64,000 nt of DNA from positions 1 through 64,000 of the forward strand of contig NZ_FTPS01000002.1 in assembly GCF_900156525.1 (NCBI RefSeq). The letters are read 5' to 3'. The notes under the pieces were generated by a model. That model was not told where the DNA came from, made no database searches, and saw nothing but the letters and a program-made list of their open reading frames with translations. The DNA is from Pontibaca methylaminivorans (GTDB taxonomy: Bacteria; Pseudomonadota; Alphaproteobacteria; Rhodobacterales; Rhodobacteraceae). Each line of letters opens with the position of its first letter. Position 1 is the stretch's first letter. Both the position numbers and the translations under genes were made by a program. Below are positions 14,388 through 25,579 of the stretch, in pieces.

Positions 14388-15584
14388 ATGCAACATGCGT
14401 CCCGCGACCAGTTCGGGCGGCCGATGGCGGCTGTCCAGCCGAACGGCGCTCCGCCGGAGCCCCGGCCCGCCAAATGGGATCTGCTCGATGCCCTGACCGT
14501 GGCAGCAGCGGATCTCGGGCTCAATCACCGCACCCTCAATGTGCTGCGCGCGCTGCTCAGCTTTCTGCCGGGGCCTGAAATCCCGGCGGATCGCGCCGAA
14601 GCGATCGTCTTTCCCGCGAACCGCACGCTGTCCGCACGGCTGAACGGGATGCCCGAAAGCACCCTGCGCCGGCATCTTGCGCGGCTGGTGGAGCTTGGAC
14701 TTGTCAGCCGTCACGACAGCCCGAACCGCAAGCGCTATGCGCGCCGGGGCGGCCCGGGGCAGGGCGGTGATGCGCGCGTCGCGCTCGTCTTCGGGTTCGA
14801 TCTGACGCCGCTGCGGCAGCACGGCGAGCGGATCCGTGCCGCGGCGCGCGCAGCCCGGGCCCGCGAGGCCCGGCTGGCGATCCTGCGCGACGAGGTTGCC
14901 GTGCTGCGCCAGCAGCTGATCGAGCGGGCAGGGGAGGGCGCCCCCCCCGCGCTCATGGAAGAGGCGCGCCTTGCCCTGCGCCGCAAGCCCGACGAAGCGG
15001 CGCTGACCCGGCTGCGCGGCGCGCTTGATGCGGAACTGGAACAGCGCGCCCCGGCGGACAACCCGTCTGCCGACGGCCTGTTTTCCGCCATTATAAGCGC
15101 CAATGACGACCGGAATGGGCGGCACATACAGGATTCAGATAAACCTGTTTCTGACTCTGAAAGGCCCGAGAAGATATCAGGCGGACAGCAGATGGAAGGG
15201 CCGGAAAAACCACCGGCAGGGCACTGCCATGAAAGGCATGAAAGGGCAGGGGAGCCGAACCTGCCCGATGTGCTCGATTCCTGCAGCGAACTTCGGGCGC
15301 TGTTCCCGCAGCCGGTTCGCGACTGGGCCACGCTTTTCGAGATTGTCAGCCGTCTCGCGCCGATGCTCGGGATCGACCAGCCGGTGCTGCTTCAGGCCAA
15401 CCGCACCATGGGCACGCGGCAGGCGGCATTGGCGCTGGTCTATATCCTGGAGCGGCATCAGCATATCCGCAGCCCCGGGGCCTATCTGCGCAGTCTGATT
15501 CACAAGGCCGAGGCCGGCCGCTTCGCGATCCTGCCGCTGCTGAATGCGCTCGGGCGCGGGAAAACCATGGAAATTGTCAGCTGA
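14388..15584 (+). CDS. repC: RepC replication initiator of the repABC module
   Basis: A 398-residue initiator. The N-terminal winged-helix domain includes KWDLLDALTVAAADLGLNHR, TLNVLRALLSFLPGPEI, IVFPANRTLSARLNGMPEST and LRRHLARLVELGLVSRHDSP, all typical of RepC. The central region is charged and variable. The C-terminal domain (WATLFEIVSRLAPMLGI, GPGAYLRSLIHKAE-like ending) is also conserved. RepC opens the origin, which in this family lies within repC itself. The ATG at 14388 is preferred; the antisense RNA lies in the leader. The final codons overlap a palindrome proposed as parS. Confidence 0.95.
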   Translation: MQHASRDQFGRPMAAVQPNGAPPEPRPAKWDLLDALTVAAADLGLNHRTLNVLRALLSFLPGPEIPADRAEAIVFPANRTLSARLNGMPESTLRRHLARLVELGLVSRHDSPNRKRYARRGGPGQGGDARVALVFGFDLTPLRQHGERIRAAARAARAREARLAILRDEVAVLRQQLIERAGEGAPPALMEEARLALRRKPDEAALTRLRGALDAELEQRAPADNPSADGLFSAIISANDDRNGRHIQDSDKPVSDSERPEKISGGQQMEGPEKPPAGHCHERHERAGEPNLPDVLDSCSELRALFPQPVRDWATLFEIVSRLAPMLGIDQPVLLQANRTMGTRQAALALVYILERHQHIRSPGAYLRSLIHKAEAGRFAILPLLNALGRGKTMEIVS

Positions 15585-15587
15585 CAA
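15574..15587. promoter_or_regulatory. Candidate parS site at the repC stop codon
   Basis: TTGTCAGCTGACAA is a perfect 14-bp palindrome containing the repC stop codon. With one flanking base each side it fits the RepB parS consensus I recall for repABC plasmids, GTTNNCNGCNGNNAAC, at every specified position except the outermost G and C. repABC plasmids commonly carry parS downstream of repC. Confidence 0.6.
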
Positions 15588-15753
15588 ATCATATTACTAT
15601 GCAATATCAATGTGATAACCTATACAATCCGACCAATGCGGCTGGCAAGGCGGCCGATCCCGGACAGAAAGGGATTGTCTGCGCACTGCCACCGGCGCAT
15701 CCTCGGGGTGACCGCCAATGGTTCGGCACGCTCCCGTCATCATGTGAGATGCC

Positions 15754-17040
15754 ATGAATTCCCTGTCCTGCCTCGTTGAAAAGGTCCAGCGCGACGCGTT
15801 CCATTTCTTCCCGGCCCATGCCAATCCGCTGAACGGGCTCGTGCATGATTCCACGCAACCCTTCACCCCCTCCAGCATCGCCGCGGTCGGATTCGCCCTG
15901 ACCTGCTACCCGGTGGCGGTGCGGCGGGGCTGGATGTCGCATGACGTGGCACTTGGCCATTGCCTCGCGGCGGTGCGTTTCTTCGACGAGGCCGATCTGT
16001 CCGGCGGGGCCGAGGCCAGCGGCTATCGCGGCTTCTTCTATCATTTCCTCGACATGACCACCGGCAGACGCGCCTGGGAGAGCGAGCTTTCGACCATCGA
16101 CACCGCGCTGCTGATCGCCGGCATTCTTTTCACCGCCCGGTTCTTTACCGGCGACAGCGAGGCCGAGGCCGAGTTGCGCCGCCGTGCGGATGCGATCTAT
16201 GGACGGGTCGAATGGGACTGGGCGCAGAACGGCGGCGGCGCGATCAGCCTTGGCTGGACACCCGAGGGCGGCTTCCTGCCCTGGCGCTGGATCGGCTACA
16301 GCGAGGCGCTGATTCTCTATGCGCTCGCGCTCGGCGCGCCCGACCATCCGGCCAGCACCGAAAGCTATGACGAATGGCTGTCGGGCTATCGCTGGAAAAA
16401 GGTCTACGACATCGAATATCTCTATGCCGGGCCGCTGTTCATCCATCAGTTCTCGCATATCTGGATCGACTTTCGCGGCATTTTCGACCGCTACATGGCC
16501 GAACGCGGCATCGACTATTTCGAGAACAGCCGCCGCGCCACGATCATTCACCGCGAATATGCGATCCGCAATCCGCGCGGCTGGGAATCCTATTCCGGTG
16601 ACTGCTGGGGCCTGACCGCAAGCAACGGCCCCGGGCCGGCGCGCCACCTGCTGAGCAACGGGGAGGAGCGCGACTTCTACGGCTACCGCGCGCGCGGCGC
16701 CCCCTTCGGCCCCGATGACGGCACGGTGTCGCCCTGGGCCTCGATCGCCTCGCTGCCCTTCGCGCCCGAGATCGTCGAAAGCGCCATCGACTGCCTGGCC
16801 CACCGGGCACAGTGCCAGCATTCGACCTTCGGGTTCTACGGATCCCTGAACCCGAGCTTTCACCTGGAGCCCGGCGATTCCGGCTGGGTCTGCGAATGGC
16901 ATGTGGCGCTCAACCAGGGGCCGGTCGTGTTGATGGTTGAAAACCACCGCGACGGATTCGTCTGGGATCTGATGCGCGGCTGCGCCCCCGTTGTGCGGGG
17001 CCTTGCGAAGGCCGGGTTCCGCGGCGGCTGGCTCGGCTGA
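15754..17040 (+). CDS. GH144-type (Glycoamylase-domain) beta-1,2-glucanase
   Basis: A 428-residue protein whose length and motifs match the Glycoamylase domain family (PF10091) that includes GH144 endo-beta-1,2-glucanases. Visible family features are RGFFYHFLDMTTGRRAWESE, LSTIDTALLIAGILF, YSEALILYALALGAPDHP, GPLFIHQFSHIWIDFRGI and YSGDCWGLTASNGP. It has no signal peptide, so it should act in the cytoplasm, unlike secreted GH144 enzymes. It is convergent with the GH94 gene 12 bp away and close to sugar-phosphate enzymes. Cleavage of beta-1,2-glucan chains into oligosaccharides for GH94 is the best guess; specificity is inferred from family and neighbours. Confidence 0.78.
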   Translation: MNSLSCLVEKVQRDAFHFFPAHANPLNGLVHDSTQPFTPSSIAAVGFALTCYPVAVRRGWMSHDVALGHCLAAVRFFDEADLSGGAEASGYRGFFYHFLDMTTGRRAWESELSTIDTALLIAGILFTARFFTGDSEAEAELRRRADAIYGRVEWDWAQNGGGAISLGWTPEGGFLPWRWIGYSEALILYALALGAPDHPASTESYDEWLSGYRWKKVYDIEYLYAGPLFIHQFSHIWIDFRGIFDRYMAERGIDYFENSRRATIIHREYAIRNPRGWESYSGDCWGLTASNGPGPARHLLSNGEERDFYGYRARGAPFGPDDGTVSPWASIASLPFAPEIVESAIDCLAHRAQCQHSTFGFYGSLNPSFHLEPGDSGWVCEWHVALNQGPVVLMVENHRDGFVWDLMRGCAPVVRGLAKAGFRGGWLG

Positions 17041-17061
17041 ACCGCGGGGCATCAGCCAAGC
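17031..17061. terminator. Hairpin shared by two convergent genes
   Basis: GCT-C-GGCTGA at 17031-17040 pairs with TCAGCC-A-AGC at 17052-17061 (nine pairs, one mismatch) around an 11-base loop. The arms contain both stop codons of the convergent glucanase and GH94 genes. There is no U-tract, so it may protect or attenuate rather than act as a strong intrinsic terminator. Confidence 0.45.
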
Positions 17062-20000
17062 ACCACCCGCACCTGATGCGCGCCCCCGTCATCGACCAGC
17101 GGCACCGCATCCTCGGGGGCGCGCCGCTCACCGTCCAGCGTCAGCGCAGTAATGCCGGTGCAGACATGGTGCGGGTTCTCGACCGCAAAGCGCCAGCTTG
17201 ACGTGCCGCGCCGCAGCGTCAGGGCAAACCCGGGCCAGTCCGGCGGGATGCAGGGCCTCATCACGCATTCTCCGCCCCGCACCCGCAGGCCGAGGATCCA
17301 CTCGACCGCCAGCCGATACAGCCAGCCCGCCGATCCGGTATACCACGTCCAGCCGCCGCGCCCGATATGGCCGGGGGCGGTATAGACGTCGCCGCAGGCC
17401 ACATAGGGTTCGACCTGCCAGCGGGCGAGGGCCTTGGGGGTGGAGGAATGAGAAACGGGCGAGAGCATGGAAAACACCTCATGCGCGCGCGCCCCGTCGC
17501 CGAGTTCGGCGAATGCGACCCCGGCCCAGGTGCTGCCATGGGTATATTGCCCGCCGTTCTCGCGCAGGCCGGGCGGATAGCTCTTGATATAGCCGGGGTC
17601 GCGGCCGTCCATGTCGAAGGGCGGGGCGAGCAGGGCGACGAGCCCCGCGTCGCGGTCGATCAGCTTGCGGTCCAGCGTCTCCATCGCTGTCCGCGCGCGC
17701 TGCGGATCCGCAGCGCCAGAGATCACCGCCCAGGATTGCGCGATCCCGTCGATGCGGCACTCATCGGCGTCTTTCGTGCCAAGCGGCGTGCCGTCGTCAT
17801 ACCAGCCGCGCAGCCAGCGGTTGACCTCCCATGCGTGTTCTTCGAGCGCCCGCGCCACCCGGTCCGCATGGGCGCGCCAGGTCGCGGCACGCGCCGTGTC
17901 GCCCCGTGCCTCGGCCAGGGGTGCGAAATCGGCGATCACCCGCAAGAGGAACCAGCCCATCCAGACGCTTTCGCCCGCGCCCTTCCAGCCGACCCGGTTC
18001 ATGCCGTCGTTCCAGTCGCCGGTGCCGAACAGCGGCAGGCCATGTCGCCCGGTGGCAAGGCTCGCGTCGATCGCGCGGGCCGCGTGTTCATAAACGCTGG
18101 CCATCTCGCCCCGGCCGGGGACGCGGAAATCGTCGATCCGGTCGGCCGCGAGCGGAGGCGCGTCGAGAAACGGCACGGATTCGTCCAGCAGCGCCCTGTC
18201 ACCGGTCACGCAAACGTGATGCGCCAGCACATAAGGCAGCCACAATCGGTCATCCACCATGCGCGTGCGCAGGCCGGCCCCGTCGGGCGGCAGCCACCAG
18301 TGCTGCACGTCGCCTTCGGGAAACTGCCGCCCGGCCGCACGCAGCAGATGGGCACGCGCAAGGGCAGGGGCGATCACCGCCAATGCGCTTGCGTCCTGCA
18401 ACTGGTCGCGGAATCCCCATGCTCCGCTTGCCTGATAAAACGCCGTGCGCGCCAGCAGGCGGCAGGCGATCACCTGATAGGGCAGCCAGCCGTTCACCAT
18501 GAGGTCCAGCGCGCCATCGGGGGTTTCGACCTGCACCGCGCCCGCCTGCCGGCGCCAGTGCGCCTGCACGGCGGCAAGCAGTTCCCCGGGATCCGCGCGG
18601 CGCAGGCGCAGGGCAAGGCCGCGCGCCGCCTCGAGGTTTTCGGCCTCGCCGAAGGCAAGGGTGACGGTGGTCTCTTCTCCGGGGGCGAGGGTGATTTCCG
18701 TCTGCAGCGCCGCGCAGGGGCAGGGGCCGGTGCCGGAACGTCCGCAAAGCGGTGCGCCCTGCATGAGCGCGGCGGGGCGCGCGGGGTCGAGCGCGGGGCC
18801 CAGCACCTCGGCACGGTCGCAGGTCCAGCCCCGCTGCCGCCCGCCAAGGTCGGCGAAGGCCACGCGCCCGGCATAGGCATCGCGCCAGCGGTTCTGCGCG
18901 GTCAGGATGCCGGTGTCAGGCTCATGCGCGGTGGTGACATGAGGCACCGTCACCGCGCCGTTCGGCCCGAGATGCCAGTTGACAAGCCCGGTGACCTGTA
19001 GCCGCCGCACCCGGTCGCCGCCGTTGCGCAGGCGCAGATGCGAAACCTTCGCGCTGGCATCGAGCGGCACGAACTGCACCAGATCGCTTTCCAGCCCGTC
19101 CCGAACATGCAGGAAGCGGCTGTAGCCGAACCCGTGCCGCACGGTGTAGTCACGGGGCCCATGCAGCGGCGCCGGCGTCGGGGTCCAGAGCCCGGCGCCG
19201 GGGGTGTCGTCCGTGTCGCGCAGGAAGATCATGTCGCCGGGCGGATCGCGCACCGGATCGTTCGACCAGCGCGTCAGCGTATTGGTCTGGCTGTTTCCGG
19301 CCCAGGCATAGCCGCCGCCCTCGGCCGAGACCATGAAGCCGAACCCCTCGTGAGCGACGATATTGACCCATGGCTGCGGCGTCAGGCGGTCCTGTTCAAG
19401 GCGGATCTCATATTCCCGCCCGTCTGTGCGAAAGCCACCGACGCCATTGAAATATGCAAGGTCGGGCTCGTCCGCGCCAGAGAGGGGCGACCCCGCGGGA
19501 GCGGGCAGGGGGGACGCGGGTTCAGGTGCCTTCGGTATGGCCGGGGAGGGGGGCACGGCGCGGCGGGCGCATTGCGCCGCCAGATCGCCCTGCGCGCCGT
19601 CAAGCACCACCCGCGCCGCCGCCGCAAGCCCGGTCCACTCCGCATCGGAAAGGCCGCCCAGCACGAAAATCCCGGTGCCTTCGGCCGCCTTTCCGGCGCG
19701 TTCCGCAAGGGCCGCGCGCCTGTCGTCATCCGCCGCGACCGCGACCAGATCGACCGGGATCTGGTGGCATGCCCACCAGTTCTGCGCCCGGCAAAGCTGT
19801 GCCATCAGGCCCGTGTCGCCGCTCGTGTCGCCGTCCGTATCGTCTCCGGGGTGGAACCGCACAAGCACGACGGGGCGGTCGCCCGAGATGCCATGCGGCC
19901 AGAGGCAATGCCGCGCGCCGCCCCCGGCACGTTCGAGCGTTTCCGCATCGGCCCGCCAAAGCGGATTATCCACAAGGAGCGGCGCCGCAAGCGTCTGGAA

Positions 20001-20894
20001 CGCGGGTTCATCTTCCGCTTCGGATTGCTGACGGGCTGCAACCAGCACCGCCTCGGCGCGCCCCGGTGTCCGGCAGGACATGATGCGCGCTGACAGGTCC
20101 TCCCGCGATGCCGCCGCCAGCGTCCAGAAATCCAGCGTCCGCGATTCACCGGGCGCAAGCGTCACCGTGGCGCGGCGCGAAAGGATCGGGTCGAGCACGG
20201 TGCCCGCATGGCCCGCCGGTCCCGCGCCGCGCAGCGCGGCGGGTGCGCGCAGGCTGTTGCCGCGACCGATAAAGCGCATCCGGTCGGTCTCGAACCCGGG
20301 GTCTGCCGGTGCCGCGCCGTCGTCGGTGACCAGATGCGCGGCGATGATCGCAGGCTCTCCCGCATCGCGCGGGCGCCGCCAGGCCAGCAGCGTGCCGTCC
20401 GCGGCGGCTTCGGTCATCACGAACATCTTGGAAAAGGCCGGATGCGCCGCATCGCCCACCGCCCCGCCGAGCACCAGCGGAATATATGACACCGCCTCGA
20501 TCCGGCGCGGGGCGGGGCCGGTATTGGCAAGGGTGATGCGGCGCAATTCACCGTCTCCCTCGGGCAGGGGGGCGATGTCCATCCCGCTTCGGATGCCGGA
20601 TTCGTTGCGTGAAAACCGGGCAAGGCCGGGCAGGAAGGCCACGCTGCAACCGGTGCTCTGCCCGGTCATGAGCGGCTGCGCGCCCGCCGACCAACAGGTG
20701 CCGGTGTCGATATCGCGCAGCAGCAGGAAGCTGCCGTTCTCGTCCACCGGGCCGTCTTCGCGCCAGCGGCTGATCGCGCGCCCGTGCCAGCGGCTGAAGC
20801 CGCAGCCGTCGCGGGTCAGCATCACGGTCCAGCCCTTGCCGCCAAGCAGATGAGCCCGGCGGGGCGCGGTGTTTCGGGGATCGTCTCGCAGCAT
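17052..20894 (-). CDS. GH94-type phosphorylase, separate C-terminal half of a cyclic glucan synthase
   Basis: A 1280-residue protein matching the C-terminal portion of NdvB/ChvB. Two beta-sandwich carbohydrate-binding repeats (about residues 20-330 and 480-740, joined by a Pro/Ala linker near 455-475) precede an (alpha/alpha)6 catalytic domain. Landmarks there are WGFRDQLQDA, FGTGDWNDGMNRVG with the general-acid Asp near residue 960, YIKSYPPGLRENGGQYTHG and WYTGSAGWLYRLAVEWILGL. GH94 enzymes use phosphate to release alpha-glucose-1-phosphate; in NdvB this domain trims linear intermediates to control ring size. No signal peptide or membrane segment is seen. Upstream GGAGC supports the ATG. A phosphorylase acting on sophoro-oligosaccharides is equally plausible. 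Confidence 0.85.
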   Translation of the reverse strand: MLRDDPRNTAPRRAHLLGGKGWTVMLTRDGCGFSRWHGRAISRWREDGPVDENGSFLLLRDIDTGTCWSAGAQPLMTGQSTGCSVAFLPGLARFSRNESGIRSGMDIAPLPEGDGELRRITLANTGPAPRRIEAVSYIPLVLGGAVGDAAHPAFSKMFVMTEAAADGTLLAWRRPRDAGEPAIIAAHLVTDDGAAPADPGFETDRMRFIGRGNSLRAPAALRGAGPAGHAGTVLDPILSRRATVTLAPGESRTLDFWTLAAASREDLSARIMSCRTPGRAEAVLVAARQQSEAEDEPAFQTLAAPLLVDNPLWRADAETLERAGGGARHCLWPHGISGDRPVVLVRFHPGDDTDGDTSGDTGLMAQLCRAQNWWACHQIPVDLVAVAADDDRRAALAERAGKAAEGTGIFVLGGLSDAEWTGLAAAARVVLDGAQGDLAAQCARRAVPPSPAIPKAPEPASPLPAPAGSPLSGADEPDLAYFNGVGGFRTDGREYEIRLEQDRLTPQPWVNIVAHEGFGFMVSAEGGGYAWAGNSQTNTLTRWSNDPVRDPPGDMIFLRDTDDTPGAGLWTPTPAPLHGPRDYTVRHGFGYSRFLHVRDGLESDLVQFVPLDASAKVSHLRLRNGGDRVRRLQVTGLVNWHLGPNGAVTVPHVTTAHEPDTGILTAQNRWRDAYAGRVAFADLGGRQRGWTCDRAEVLGPALDPARPAALMQGAPLCGRSGTGPCPCAALQTEITLAPGEETTVTLAFGEAENLEAARGLALRLRRADPGELLAAVQAHWRRQAGAVQVETPDGALDLMVNGWLPYQVIACRLLARTAFYQASGAWGFRDQLQDASALAVIAPALARAHLLRAAGRQFPEGDVQHWWLPPDGAGLRTRMVDDRLWLPYVLAHHVCVTGDRALLDESVPFLDAPPLAADRIDDFRVPGRGEMASVYEHAARAIDASLATGRHGLPLFGTGDWNDGMNRVGWKGAGESVWMGWFLLRVIADFAPLAEARGDTARAATWRAHADRVARALEEHAWEVNRWLRGWYDDGTPLGTKDADECRIDGIAQSWAVISGAADPQRARTAMETLDRKLIDRDAGLVALLAPPFDMDGRDPGYIKSYPPGLRENGGQYTHGSTWAGVAFAELGDGARAHEVFSMLSPVSHSSTPKALARWQVEPYVACGDVYTAPGHIGRGGWTWYTGSAGWLYRLAVEWILGLRVRGGECVMRPCIPPDWPGFALTLRRGTSSWRFAVENPHHVCTGITALTLDGERRAPEDAVPLVDDGGAHQVRVVLG

Positions 20895-20990
20895 GGCAAC
20901 GCTCCGGGCAATGTGAATGCGCAGGGCGTCGGATCGGCGTATCGTGCGCGATATAGGCGGAAACGCCCCAAATCACGGAAAGGTTGCATG

Positions 20991-21896
20991 ATGGAACTCG
21001 GTATGGTCGGCCTCGGGCGGATGGGTGCGAACATGGCGCAGCGGCTCGCGCGGCAGGGGCATTCCGTGATCGGGCAGGATCCGGATCCGCAGGCCCGCCG
21101 GCGCATCGAGGACGAGGGGCTGCGCAGCGTGGCCGACCTCCCCGCGCTCGTGCAGGCCCTGGCAGCGCCGCGCGTGCTCTGGCTGATGGTGCCGGCGGGG
21201 GCGGCGGTCGATGAGACGCTCGATGCGCTGCTGCCGCTGCTCGGGCCGGGCGATACGATCATTGACGGGGGCAATTCCAACTATCGCGACACGACGCGCC
21301 GTGCCCGGCGGCTGGAAGACGCGGGGCTGCATTTCGTCGATTGCGGCACCAGCGGCGGCGTCTGGGGGCTGGCCGAGGGCTATTCGATGATGGTCGGGGG
21401 CGAGGCCGAAACCGTGGAGCGCCTGCGCCCGATCTTCGAGGCGCTCGCCCCCGCCCCCGATCAGGGCTGGGGCCATGTCGGCCCGGTAGGCGCGGGGCAT
21501 TTCACCAAGATGGTGCACAACGGCATCGAATACGGCCTGATGCAGGCCTATGCCGAAGGCTTCGCGATCCTGCATCACAAGAAGGATTTCGCGCTCGACC
21601 TGCCGCAGGTGGCCGAGAGCTGGCGCACGGGCAGCGTGGTGCGCTCGTGGCTGCTGGATCTGACGGCGCGGGCGCTGGCCGATGATCCGTCGATGGCCGG
21701 GCTTCAGCCCTGGGTCGATGACTCGGGCGAGGGGCGCTGGACGGTTGCCGAGGCGATCGACCTCGATGTGCCGGCCCCGGTCATCACCCAGGCGCTGATT
21801 GCGCGGCTGCAGTCGCGCGACGGCGAGGCCTTCGCGGACCGGCTGCTGGCGGCGATGCGCCACCAGTTCGGCGGCCACCCGGTGAAAACGGCCTGA
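20991..21896 (+). CDS. gnd: 6-phosphogluconate dehydrogenase, decarboxylating, short (GntZ/YqeC-type)
   Basis: A 301-residue enzyme, the short form of the family (the long form has about 470). The Rossmann start ELGMVGLGRMGANMAQRLA binds the nucleotide; TIIDGGNSNYRDT, FVDCGTSGGVWGL and GAGHFTKMVHNGIEYGLMQA are substrate and catalytic signatures, with Lys and Asn in KMVHNGIEY. It converts 6-phosphogluconate to ribulose-5-phosphate; short forms are often NAD-preferring. GGAAAGG precedes two ATGs (20988, 20991). It is divergent from the GH94 gene and convergent with pgm. No zwf or pgl is in the window. Confidence 0.92.
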   Translation: MELGMVGLGRMGANMAQRLARQGHSVIGQDPDPQARRRIEDEGLRSVADLPALVQALAAPRVLWLMVPAGAAVDETLDALLPLLGPGDTIIDGGNSNYRDTTRRARRLEDAGLHFVDCGTSGGVWGLAEGYSMMVGGEAETVERLRPIFEALAPAPDQGWGHVGPVGAGHFTKMVHNGIEYGLMQAYAEGFAILHHKKDFALDLPQVAESWRTGSVVRSWLLDLTARALADDPSMAGLQPWVDDSGEGRWTVAEAIDLDVPAPVITQALIARLQSRDGEAFADRLLAAMRHQFGGHPVKTA

Positions 21897-21913
21897 GCCG
21901 GTGCGTTCAGGCC
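21890..21913. terminator. Hairpin between convergent gnd and pgm
   Basis: GGCCTGA (21890-21896) pairs perfectly with TCAGGCC (21907-21913) around a 10-base loop. The arms hold the two stop codons of the convergent genes, the same arrangement as at 17031-17061. No U-tract follows on either strand. Confidence 0.45.
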
Positions 21914-23582
21914 CCGGCCTTGTCCGCACTCCGGGCCGCACCCGCCAGCGCATGGTCCACGATGTCCTGTGCCTCGGCCAGCAGCCGCGCAAGGTGATCC
22001 CGGCTGCGGAAGCTTTCGGCATAGATTTTATAGATATCCTCGGTCCCCGAGGGGCGCGCCGCGAACCAGCCGCCGGCCGAGGACGCCTTGATGCCGCCGA
22101 TCGGCTCTGCATTGCCGGGGGCGCGGGAGATGACGCGGCCGACCGGCTCTCCGGCCAGGTCGCTGATGGACAGGGCCTCGGGGGCGAGCGCCGCAAGCGC
22201 CCGTTTCTGGTCAGGATTCGCGGCGGCCTCGACCCGGTCGGCATGGATCGCCCCGAAGCCGGTTTCGAGCGCGGCGTAAAGTTCGCCGGGGTCGCGGCCG
22301 CTGCGCGCCATCACCTCGCCCGAAAGGAGCGCCGGAACGATGCCGTCCTTGTCGGTGGTCCAGACCGTGCCATCGCGCCGCAGGGCCGAGGCGCCGGCGC
22401 TTTCCTCGCAGCCGAACACCAGCCGGCCGTCATGCAGCCCCTGCGCGAACCACTTGAAACCGACCGGCACCTCATAGACCGCGCGCCCGGCTTTGGCCGC
22501 GATCCGGTCGAGCATCGCCGTCGTCACCACCGTCTTGCCGAGCATCGCGCCACGCGGCCAGCCGGGGCGATGCGCCAGCAGGTAATCGGCCAGCACCGAA
22601 AGGTAATGGTTCGACGGCATCAGCCCGCAGCTTGCGGCGATCACCCCGTGGCGGTCGTGATCGGTGTCGCAGGCGAAGCTCACGTCGAAGCGATCCTTCT
22701 GCGCGACCAGCGGCGCCATGGCGTGGGGCGATGAGGGATCCATGCGGATCTGTCCGTCCCAGTCCACGGCCATGAAGGCGAATTGCGGATCCACCGCGTC
22801 GCTCAGCAGGGTCAGGTCCAGGCGGTAGCGTTCGGCGATCCGGGGCCAGTAATGCACCCCGGCACCGCCCAGAGGATCGACCGCCATGCGGATGCCGCTG
22901 CCCCGGATCGCGTCGAAATCGACCACATCGCCAAGGTCGGCGACATAGGGGGTCATGAAATCGTGCCGGCGCGTGGTGGCTGCGCCTGCGGCGGCGGTGG
23001 CCGTCATGCGGCGCACGCCATCAAGGCGGCGTTCCAGATAGGCATTGGCGCGCGCCCCGATCCAGCCGGTCACCGCCGAATCCGCCGGCCCGCCATGGGT
23101 CGGGTTGTATTTGTAACCCCCGTCACCCGGCGGATTGTGCGAGGGCGTCATGACGATCCCGTCCGCAAGCCCGTCCCGGCGGCCCCGGTTATGGGTCAGG
23201 ATGGCGTGGGAAATCACCGGCGTCGGCGTGTATTCGCCCGGCGCGGCGATGCGCAGCTCGACCCCGTTCGCGGCCAGCACCTGTTCCGCGGTCCCCGCCG
23301 CCGGGGCGGAAAGCGCATGGGTGTCGATGCCAAGGAACAGCGGCCCGGTGATGCCTTCCTTGCGGCGGAAATCGCAGATCGCCTGGGTGATCGCGAGCAC
23401 ATGATGTTCATTGAAGCTGCCGTTCACCGAGGTTCCGCGATGGCCCGAGGTGCCGAAGCTGACCCGCTCTTGCGGCGCCAGGGGATCGGGCTTGCGGTCG
23501 TGATAGGCCGCAATCAGCGCCTTGATGTCGGTCAGGATGGATTTCGGCGCGGGTTTCCCGGCCAGCGGGCTGATGGTCTGGC

Positions 23583-23586
<4 letters not shown>
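21907..23586 (-). CDS. pgm: Phosphoglucomutase (alpha-D-glucose phosphate-specific)
   Basis: A 559-residue enzyme of the long Pgm type (E. coli Pgm is about 546). It shows [19 protein letters not shown] at the N-terminus, the phosphoserine loop [15 protein letters not shown], the metal loop [12 protein letters not shown], the sugar-binding [16 protein letters not shown] and the phosphate-binding [20 protein letters not shown]. It interconverts glucose-1-phosphate and glucose-6-phosphate in the cytoplasm. Here it would process the product of GH94 phosphorolysis or supply precursor for UDP-glucose. The start overlaps the pgi stop as ATGA, so the two genes form an operon. Confidence 0.96.
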
Positions 23587-25208
<1,622 letters not shown>

Positions 25209-25579
25209 GCACCTGCCCCCCGCCGGGGCGCGATCCGGGCCGGCCGGCCGCACCGGGAACTGCCCGGCCTGTGAATCGGGGCGAAGTCATGCAGGGCGGC
25301 GGTCGGTGTCATGGATCCTCCTTTTCGGGCGCAAGGGCTGCAACCAGATTGCGCAAGCGGGCATTCTCGGCAAGCCCGCCGATACTGTCGATGATGATAT
25401 CCGGCGCGCCGCCGCCGGTGGAGTCGCCGGTTGAATCACCCCCGGCAAGGGTTTCCGCGCATAATGGCCCTGTCGTGGCAGGATCGTGGTCACCAAAGCG
25501 GATTGCGCCCGCGTGGGTTGAACCATTCCGGGGCGGCAGGCGTTCCGCTCCTGCGACGGAATTGCCGGATGTCACAAAA
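25209..25579. other. Divergent region between pgi and the glucan synthase
   Basis: No convincing gene is seen. On the minus strand a frame at 25309-25575 ends GLAENARLRNLVAALAPEKE, but it starts at a GTG, lacks a family match I recognise and is Gly/Ala-rich at the front, so I do not call it. The region should contain the promoters for pgi-pgm (minus) and the GT84 gene (plus). Confidence 0.4.

Noticed and set aside
25309-25575. Small minus-strand frame ahead of pgi
   Set aside because: It begins at a GTG, has no recognisable domain and overlaps the region where two divergent promoters must lie. Too weak to call.
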